DNA from: Leucocoprinus leucothites
Taxonomy: Eukaryota; Basidiomycota; Agaricomycetes; Agaricales; Agaricaceae
Reading direction: 5' to 3'
DNA: 64,000 nt
NCBI GenBank assembly: GCA_013368445.1
Contig: JAACJO010000003.1
Location: forward strand, 2,604,001 to 2,668,000
Every line of letters starts with the position of its first letter. Positions within the stretch are counted from its first letter, which is position 1. A program made the translations under genes and the position numbers. Positions 58,200 to 64,000 of the stretch are shown one piece after another. The notes below the pieces were generated by a model. The model was not told the origin of the DNA. It ran no database searches and was given only the letters and a program-made list of their open reading frames with translations.

Positions 58200-59207
58200 C
58201 TCCTCTACCCAATACTCCCAAGTCAATTCTCTTCTCAAAGATGGCTATTCCTTGTGCCATATTGAACATAAAACTGGTCTAGGCAAGTCTACTGTTGGGA
58301 GGATCAAGAAAAAAAGTTGATGGGGACAAGGAAAACAACAAGGGAGGACATCCTTCCAAGCTTTCTCCTCATGATAAAAAAGCAATAATTCACCAAATAA
58401 CCTCTGGAAAGCTAGATAATGCTGTCCAGGCTACAAATTTCATTAACTCTACTCTGTCTGACCCTGTAACACCCCAAACTGTCATAAATACCCTTCAGGA
58501 TAATGGATTTTGCTCTGTAACCAAGATCAAATGACCTCTACTCAAAAAGTGACATTGTGAGGAATGCCTTGACTTTGCACATGAACATAGGAATTGGACA
58601 GTGGAGGACTGGAAGAGGGTGTTGTGGACAGATGAAACAAAGATCAACAGGATTGGGTCAGATGGAAAGGTGTATACCTGGAAGGAGAGGGGGGAACCAC
58701 TGTTAGATAGGATGACTCTCCCTACTGTCAAACATGGAGGAGGTAGTAACATGATGGTGTGGGGGTGTATGGGGTGGAATGGGGTAGGAAAGCTGATTGA
58801 GGTTCAAGGGAATATGGATGTAGTGAAATACTGCGAGATTTTGGACAATGGGGTGGTGGAAAGCTTTGAAAAGTTGGAGATGGAGGAGGAGGAGAGGATA
58901 TTCCAGCAGGATAATGACCCAAAACACACCTCAACTGGGACAACAATGGTTTGTGGATAACAACATTCAAGTTCTATCATGGCCTGCACAATCCCCTGAC
59001 CTAAATCCCATTGAACATCTCTGGACCTACCTGAAGGACCAGCTGAAGGCATATGAAAGACCACCTAAGGGAGTATTTGAATTGTGGGAGAGGCTAGTAG
59101 AGGAGTGGAATAAGATTCCAGCAGAAAGGTGCCAAAGGCTGATAGAAAGCATGCCCAGAAGGATTGAGGCAGTTATCAGGGCAAGAGGAGGTCATACAAA
59201 GTATTGA
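58200..59207 (+). pseudogene. Tc1-type DDE_3 transposase, defective
   Basis: Cut-and-paste transposase. HTH region: SLLKDGYSLCHIEHKTGLGKSTVGRIKK, then GGHPSKLSPHDKKAIIHQI, then TGA at 58532 and 58550 where the family has Arg. The catalytic triad is present: first Asp in RVLWTDETKINRIG, second Asp in IFQQDNDPKHTS, Glu in SPDLNPIEHLW. Frame changes occur at an A7 run near 58312 and near 58935-58945. The end is ARGGHTKY at 59207. DDE residues are intact but the gene cannot be translated in full. Start codon unclear because of the frameshift. Confidence 0.85.
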
Positions 59208-59223
59208 GTAGGTAGATAACAGA

Positions 59224-59433
59224 GGGTCAAAAAACTGTCCCAATGAGTAGATATTTTCGATAATTCATTAATAATTCATTGATGGACAAGGTCATGTGAT
59301 CATGGGAATATATGCTCCCAATATGTCAAGGTACCTGTGTGAATATTTTCGGGATGCTAGGCCATATATCTGCCCTGGTATTAGCAAATATGTCCAAAAT
59401 GCGAAAACATTGGGACAGTTTTTTGAGCCACTG
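59224..59433 (-). repeat. Right terminal inverted repeat of Tc1 element
   Basis: About 210 bp, the inverse partner of 57842-58052. It carries the same 19-bp motif at 59227-59245 and its complement at 59408-59426. Confidence 0.88.
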
Positions 59434-59435
59434 TA

Positions 59436-60991
59436 TGACATGCTTCCATTACTCCATAAAACACTTGGCTGGTAACAAAAATACTCTTGCTGACGCATTG
59501 AGTAGAAGACCAGACCTAGTCCCAGAAGGAAAGGATAACAAAGATCTTATTGCGATACCATCAGAAAAGTTCATTAACTTCCTTTCTGAGGAAATTAAAG
59601 AAGAAATTAAAAATAAACATGAGAAGATTGCCCCATCTGAAAGATTTACTGAAGAAGATGGCATTTATAAATATCAGGGAAGATATGTGATACCTGAAGA
59701 TGCCCAACTAAAAAGAAGACTTCTATAATGTGTACATGATCATGAGACATCAGGACACCCAGGAACAGCTGAAATGTTCCGTAAACTATCTAAATTAGTT
59801 TACTGGCCTGGAATGAACACATATGTTCAGAACTACGTGAAAGGATGCCCTATTTGTCAACAGTACAAAATCAACCGTTATCCAGTTAAACTATTGATGC
59901 AACCAATTAAAGGCCCTTCTTCCACAAGGCCCTTTTCCCAAATATCCATGGATCTTATCACAGATCTACCACCTGATGACAGATATGATTGTATATTGTC
60001 CATAGTAGACCATGAACTTATGAAAGGGATAATCCTAACTCCAACAAAGAAGACAGTAAATGCTGATGGCATTGCTGAGATTCTTATTGACAAAGTATTT
60101 TCAAAATACGGAACACCCAACAAAATAATCTCAGATCGAGATCCACAATTTGCTGCTAAATCAATGCAAAAATTATATGAAAAACTCAACATTACACCAG
60201 CTCTGTCTACAGCATATCATCCACAGACAGATGGCACTACCGAAAGATACAACCAAGAAATTGAGTTTTACTTAGCAGTTTACACATCACAAAATCCAAC
60301 CATATGGAAATGAGCACTTCTAATGGTTGAATTTGTACACAATACAAAGCCCCATTCTGGAAGAAAACACTCACCATACAAATTAATATTGGGATATAAC
60401 CCACAAGTGTTCATCTCAGATAAAGAAACAGACACACCTTCTATCAATGAGAAGTCTTTATTCTTAGAACAAGTTCGAGAAGCAGCTCTAGAGGCACATG
60501 AACGAACACGTCTCATGATGGCTCAATGAAAGAACCAACCATGGACACCATTCAAAGTAGGAGACTGAGTTTGGTTAGATAACTGAAATCTCCCTTTGCC
60601 CTATGCTTCTAAGAAGCTCAACCAAAGAAGAGAAGGTCCATTTACTATTATTAGAAAGACCTCTCCAGTCAACTATGAACTCAGACTACCACCAAAGTGG
60701 AAGATTCACAACAAATTCCACACTTCACTTCTTATGCCAGTAACTGAGAACAACATTTATGGGAAACACAACCCTAAACCACCACCTGTTCTTGTCTCAG
60801 GAGAAGAACAATATGAAGTCAAAGCAGTCCTAAATCATAGAACCCGCAGACTACGCTCAGGAACAAAAATAGAATACCTAATTCGATGGAAAGGATACAG
60901 GCCTACTGAAGACTCATGGGAACCAGAGAAAAATCTTGAAAATTCAAAAGAAATAATTCAAGAGTATAAAACCCAGCACAATCTCTCCTAA
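59436..60991 (+). pseudogene. Chromovirus Pol: RNase H end, integrase, chromodomain
   Basis: Continues Pol after the Tc1 insertion. It has FHYSIKHLAGNKNTLADALSRRP (end of RNase H) and integrase zinc domain HDHETSGHPG...YWPGM...CPICQQYK. The integrase core Asp, Asp and Glu are in SMDLITDLP, IISDRDPQF and HPQTDGTTERYNQEIE. A GPY-like region reads KKLNQRREGPFTI, and a C-terminal chromodomain reads IEYLIRWKGYRPTEDSWEPEKNL. The frame is broken by TAA at 59726 and by TGAs at 60311, 60527, 60566 and 60584; in the last two (GD-VWLDN-NLPL) the family has Arg. Natural stop TAA 60989-60991. The chromodomain would target integration to heterochromatin. Confidence 0.87.
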
Positions 60992-61006
60992 CATTCCCCA
61001 GCTTCA

Positions 61007-62347
61007 ATGACTACTCCAGAAGTCAGTAAACAACCAGCAGTACCAGTCTTTGGAACTATTATTTGTGAATCACCCTCATCTCTTACCCCTCCTACTATAC
61101 CAACCAACACCATCGATGATGCGAACAAGGTCAAGGAAAGTCCTGGTCTTGCCCCATCACAAGAACAAGGCACCAAATCCCCTGCCAGAGATAGTGCAGG
61201 CAGAGACACTAGCAGTGAAAACACTTTACCCTATAAAGAGAATGCCACCCTACAATGTGCATTTCTTCGAGAACAGACAGCCATTGACTTTCTGTCTGCC
61301 TATGGCAGAAATCCTAGACTCACTTCATATGTCTACAACATCGGAAATTGCCTTGATGCTCTCGCTTCTGCAAGAAGTGAATACAAGTGTCTCCAGGAAG
61401 AAATGGACTTCCATCTTAGTAACCTGGCACACCATATCCCTAGGGGTCCCTATACTCAGAATATCGTCTGACGCATCCAATGCACCAACCCAGACAGAGA
61501 TTACTTCACTACACTCAAGTGTCAACAAGCTCCAGAGCAATGTGCACAGAATTCTGAGCATGCCTCAGTTGATGACAAGAGAGAAACTTCCCCACCTAGT
61601 GTCAAACCTCAACAATGTCATGATGTGGCTACACACAATGCCATATTACCGAGTACACCCCCTCCAATGCCTACTAACAAGCCTTCTCGAAATACCAATC
61701 AAGACATGACTCAGTCTGGATATACTAGTCAAACCTGTGACATATGTCATGGAATGGGTCATATCAAGACACTTTGCCTGGGATATCATTGCACCTGGTG
61801 CAACACTTTCGCCCCCAGCCATTTCACCAAGTATTGTTCCCAAAATCCTTATAAAGGAATTACTCAACAGGATCTACCCCCAGTCACCCTGGCAGCACTT
61901 TCTATTACCAAGGGAGTCGATGCTGCCAAGGCTCTTGCTCTGCAGTCCATCACTGAGTCTACCAGAGTACAGCCCCACCAGTCCGGCAGCAATCACAGCA
62001 CCTCCATCACCAATGTTGATGGACTTCGATCTGAACAACATAATCCAACATCCACAGCTGTTAACACCACTACTCTCAGCCCCACCTACAACCCTCCTTT
62101 TAGGCTGCAATGAGGCCATAAACCTGCACCACGAGGAAGACAGTATGGTCGTCTCCAGACCTCAGTCCGTTCCTCCCATCCAAACCATTGAGGACGCAGT
62201 CTGAGCAGACATCCCTATCACAGTCGAACTTTTTGCATCTATGAAGGAGACTGCCCCCTTACACCCCCATACGAAGATGGCAATTACAAATCTCATTACA
62301 ATGATGAAGCCAACTTCAACATAGATGGTGAAGGTAATTTACCTTAG
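61007..62347 (+). pseudogene. Chromovirus ORF3 with paired zinc knuckles
   Basis: Extra ORF 3' of pol, in the position of env in retroviruses. Starts MTTPEVSKQPAVPVFG and runs 446 codons to TAG 62345-62347 with TGAs at 61469, 62111 and 62189. It has an alpha-helical middle (CAFLREQTAIDFLSAYGR, CLDALASARSEYKCL) and two Cys/His clusters close together: CDICHGMGHIKTLC and HCTWCNTF...FTKYC (about 61735-61840). No signal peptide or membrane segment is seen, so it is not an envelope protein. A nucleic-acid-binding Gag-like role is possible. A related cluster occurs on the minus strand at about 52130. Confidence 0.65.
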
Positions 62348-62384
62348 TGACTTAGATAGTTACTAAGATGTGGACATCTTAGCT

Positions 62385-62394
62385 AGGAAAGGGA
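62385..62394 (+). other. Polypurine tract
   Basis: AGGAAAGGGA just before the 3' LTR (separated by TAA), the usual plus-strand primer position. Confidence 0.6.
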
Positions 62395-62397
62395 TAA

Positions 62398-63062
62398 TGT
62401 TATGTATATTGATTATATCTAGCATTTGTTCCATCTACAATACAAAGTCAATATTAGCTTTACTTAAGTAATATCGCAATTATGTTTTCATCTTATTTGT
62501 TCTTGTAGTTTCTAGTTTGTTTTGACTCATTTACTTTGTCTTGTTATAACTTGTTATGACTTGTTTGGTTTTGTTTATATTTTGATGACATGTGATTGTT
62601 AAATATAGCTGCACTATATTTGGACTTACCTGGTGATCAGTCAGATGATCAAAGAAGAACTTCTTTAGAAGAACTTCTAAAGCTTCTTTGACAGATCCTG
62701 TCTTATATAGTTTAATTAGTATTAAGGAAGCTGTATGCTTCTCTTCTTTTCATTAGAAGCCCTTAGCCCTAGTTAATAATAGGTACAGACTTGTATCATA
62801 TATAAGTTGTCGACATCTACCAAGGAGAAACATTGTTTCTACTTGGGTAGGTAGAGACTCAATACAAGCCTTTATCTATACAAAGTCGAATTGAACTTAA
62901 GCTCTAAGATCTCAATTACTGAAGTCTTTACTATTATAATCGCCATATTATAACTCTGACTTAGTAAACAACTTTGTCACTTACTGAGAAGGAGTCCCCT
63001 TTGATAAGATCAACCTGATACTTATTGCGCCAGCTTAGGACCGGGCCGGCGTCACTATAACA
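62398..63062 (+). repeat. 3' LTR of chromovirus
   Basis: 665 bp, same length and ends as the 5' LTR with scattered substitutions (for example TTGACTCATTTACTTTGTCT against TTGACTTATTTACTTTGTCT). Confidence 0.9.
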
Positions 63063-63135
63063 GTAAGCAACAAAGTCATTTACAAAGTCAAAGTATAATA
63101 TGGCAATTATAGGTACAGTGATTGAGTACAAGTTG
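63063..63135 (-). repeat. Older inverted LTR, part 2, with right target duplication
   Basis: Begins GTAAG (63063-63067, the target duplication) and continues CAACAAAGTCATTTACAAAGTC and TATAATATGGCAATTATA, matching the reverse complement of the chromovirus LTR interior. Similarity fades after about 63135. Confidence 0.7.
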
Positions 63136-63374
63136 GGACAACTTTTTATTGAGCATTAATTACTGACTCACAAGTCAGTAAAATCCAAAATAAATTAGCT
63201 TATCATATGTAAGAATGTCTCATATAACTACTGTAAATTAATCTGGACTATCGGAGGCAGCTAGGAGTTATAAACACATATAGATTGGGGGGGTATTGTT
63301 TTGGGTGTTTTGACACAAGTTGGGATGTGCATAACATTTCCATATAAGGGATGTGTCACATACCAAATCCGGCC
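63136..63374. other. AT-rich noncoding, right repeat island
   Basis: No gene seen. It is the 3' flank of the minus-strand transposase; it may include a terminus of that element. Confidence 0.4.
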
Positions 63375-64000
63375 TTACACTGATGCTACTTCTTTATTGT
63401 CCTCATCCATCTCATTTTTGTCATCATCTGCACCATTATCAGTCATCAAGAATATGGAGAGAGTAGGTTTATGAGGCTTCTTGGGCTTTGGAGGCCAACT
63501 GCACTTTGGAACCCCTTCTGAGGCCAGTTTTTGTGTCTCTACCTCCCACCCTACTAAGATAACCTGATACTTGTCTTGCATGCATTGCCATTGCTCTGCT
63601 TGCTGGATCTGGGCCTCTTTCCTCCTTTCCCTGTTATCCTTTCTCCTCTCTTTTTCCTCTGCCTTCGCTTTTTTTAGAGCCTCCCTTTCCTGGACCTTTT
63701 CAATGATCTTCTCATCTATGAGTATGGCCCCTCCTCCATCTACATGAACACCACTATCCTCACTTCCCTTTGTCTCCTTCCTGAATAGGACCTTGTTAAT
63801 GTGTTGCAAGTGAAGTTCTTGGAACACCAGCTGAGCATTCTGGGCCTCTAAACAGGCTTGATGAGCTTCAATGTGAGTCTTTGCTAGTGAAAGCCGAGTC
63901 CGGAGATCCTGAACCTCAGTTTTATAGGCTTCCTGTGTTACCCACCCAGTCTGTGGAGGCTCTTTGACCAAAGACCAATCAACTGGTGGTAGGGAGGGTG
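63375..64000 (-). CDS. C-terminal part of a DDE_1-type transposase (cut by edge)
   Basis: The frame is open from the right edge to TAG/TGA-type stop at 63375. It reads PPVDWSLVKEPPQTGWVTQEAYKTE, a coiled coil (LRTRLSLAKTHIEAHQACLEAQNAQLVFQELHLQHINKVLF), a Lys/Glu-rich helix (REALKKAKAEEKERRKDN), KCSWPPKPKKPHKP and an acidic tail. QTGWVT followed by this coiled coil is typical of the C-terminus of pogo/DDE_1 transposases in basidiomycetes. Catalytic domain outside the window. No stop interrupts it here, so it may be younger than the 48.5-kb copy. Confidence 0.65.
   Translation of the reverse strand, partial: PSLPPVDWSLVKEPPQTGWVTQEAYKTEVQDLRTRLSLAKTHIEAHQACLEAQNAQLVFQELHLQHINKVLFRKETKGSEDSGVHVDGGGAILIDEKIIEKVQEREALKKAKAEEKERRKDNRERRKEAQIQQAEQWQCMQDKYQVILVGWEVETQKLASEGVPKCSWPPKPKKPHKPTLSIFLMTDNGADDDKNEMDEDNKEVASV

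Larger units (their letters stand above)
57842..59433. mobile_element. Tc1/mariner element inserted in RNase H
   Basis: 1592 bp, from CAGTGGCTCAAAAAACTG to its inverse CAGTTTTTTGAGCCACTG, flanked by TA at 57840-57841 and 59434-59435. Removing element plus one TA (1594 bp) rejoins the Pol frame exactly, as the frame after the insertion is offset by 1594 mod 3. Long terminal inverted repeats of about 210 bp are nearly identical. It encodes a defective DDE_3 transposase. Confidence 0.92.
52547..63062 (+). mobile_element. Ty3/gypsy chromovirus, with LTRs and nested Tc1
   Basis: Complete LTR retrotransposon copied through RNA. It has 665-bp LTRs beginning TGTTA and ending TAACA, a 5-bp target duplication, a purine tract before the 3' LTR and the order ORF1-gag-protease-RT-RNase H-integrase-chromodomain, which places it in the Ty3/gypsy chromoviruses. 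An extra ORF follows pol. Total length is 10,516 bp, or about 8.9 kb without the Tc1 insertion. The LTRs differ at a modest number of scattered sites, so the insertion is not brand new. Coding frames carry 15 TGA, one TAA and one or two frameshifts, so this copy is inactive. The primer-binding site is not recognised after the 5' LTR. Confidence 0.92.

Noticed and set aside
53779..62347. UGA read as tryptophan (alternative code) in the retroelement
   Set aside because: TGG is used for Trp throughout the same frames, several TGA sites are Arg in the family, and a TAA, frameshifts and an active-site loss are also present. Decay explains all of it.
61007..62347. Envelope gene, making the element a retrovirus
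   Set aside because: No signal peptide, transmembrane helix or fusion-type segment; it has zinc-knuckle clusters instead.
1..64000. CRISPR arrays, bacterial operons, tRNA or rRNA genes
   Set aside because: No spaced repeat array, no Shine-Dalgarno/operon structure and no cloverleaf or rRNA core sequence recognised by eye; a tRNA scan was not possible.

Overview
This is a window of nuclear DNA from a filamentous fungus, almost certainly an agaricomycete basidiomycete. Genes carry many short GT..AG introns. Several families are typical of mushroom-forming fungi: a tandem microsomal cytochrome P450 cluster, a fungal BTB/POZ family, a DUF2235 hydrolase, a NACHT NTPase and an AA5 copper radical oxidase fragment. 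There is a sharp change to AT-rich, transposon-filled sequence near 46.45 kb.

Layout. (1) 1-21.3 kb, all on the minus strand: five related P450 genes (A-E, A cut by the left edge) and four BTB-domain genes (BTB1-4). The segment about 9575-15430 (BTB1 5' part, BTB2, P450-D, P450-D upstream region) is directly duplicated at about 15431-21250 (BTB3 fragment, BTB4, P450-E, same upstream region). Decay is uneven. P450-D and BTB4 look intact. P450-E has a one-base loss in a C run, BTB1 has two frameshifts, BTB2 has one, and BTB3 is truncated at the duplication junction. (2) 21.8-29.9 kb: an unrecognised basic/Ser-rich gene, a Ste7/Fuz7-type MAP kinase kinase and a DUF2235 alpha/beta hydrolase, all minus. 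(3) 31.9-36.8 kb: three intact plus-strand BTB genes (BTB5-7). (4) 37.5-41.7 kb: a probable ORC6 gene (minus) divergent from a sixth P450 (F, plus). (5) 42.1-43.9 kb: a broken chimera in which the N-terminal part of a mitochondrial Lon protease runs into the C-terminal part of a glyoxal-oxidase-type copper radical oxidase. (6) 44.3-46.4 kb: a NACHT P-loop NTPase. (7) 46.45-64 kb: a repeat island.

The repeat island is nested. A 10.5-kb Ty3/gypsy chromovirus (52547-63062, two 665-bp LTRs, 5-bp target duplication GTAAG) sits inside an older LTR of related sequence lying in the opposite orientation. The chromovirus is itself interrupted by a 1592-bp Tc1/mariner element (57842-59433, TA duplication, about 210-bp terminal inverted repeats). 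Its coding order is ORF1, gag, a -1 shift site, protease, RT, RNase H, integrase, chromodomain, then an extra ORF with two zinc-knuckle-like clusters. A decayed pogo/DDE_1 transposase gene lies to the left (48.5-50.9 kb), and the C-terminal part of another, on the minus strand, runs off the right edge.

One signature unites the decayed genes. In-frame stops inside the chromovirus are almost all TGA (15 TGA, 1 TAA, 0 TAG by hand reading), often where the family has Arg. This is what CGA to TGA decay at methylated CpG would give. The Lon/oxidase chimera and the Tc1 element show the same pattern. I read everything by eye. No database search, splice predictor or alignment was run, so exon ends are given only where splice sites and phase agreed.
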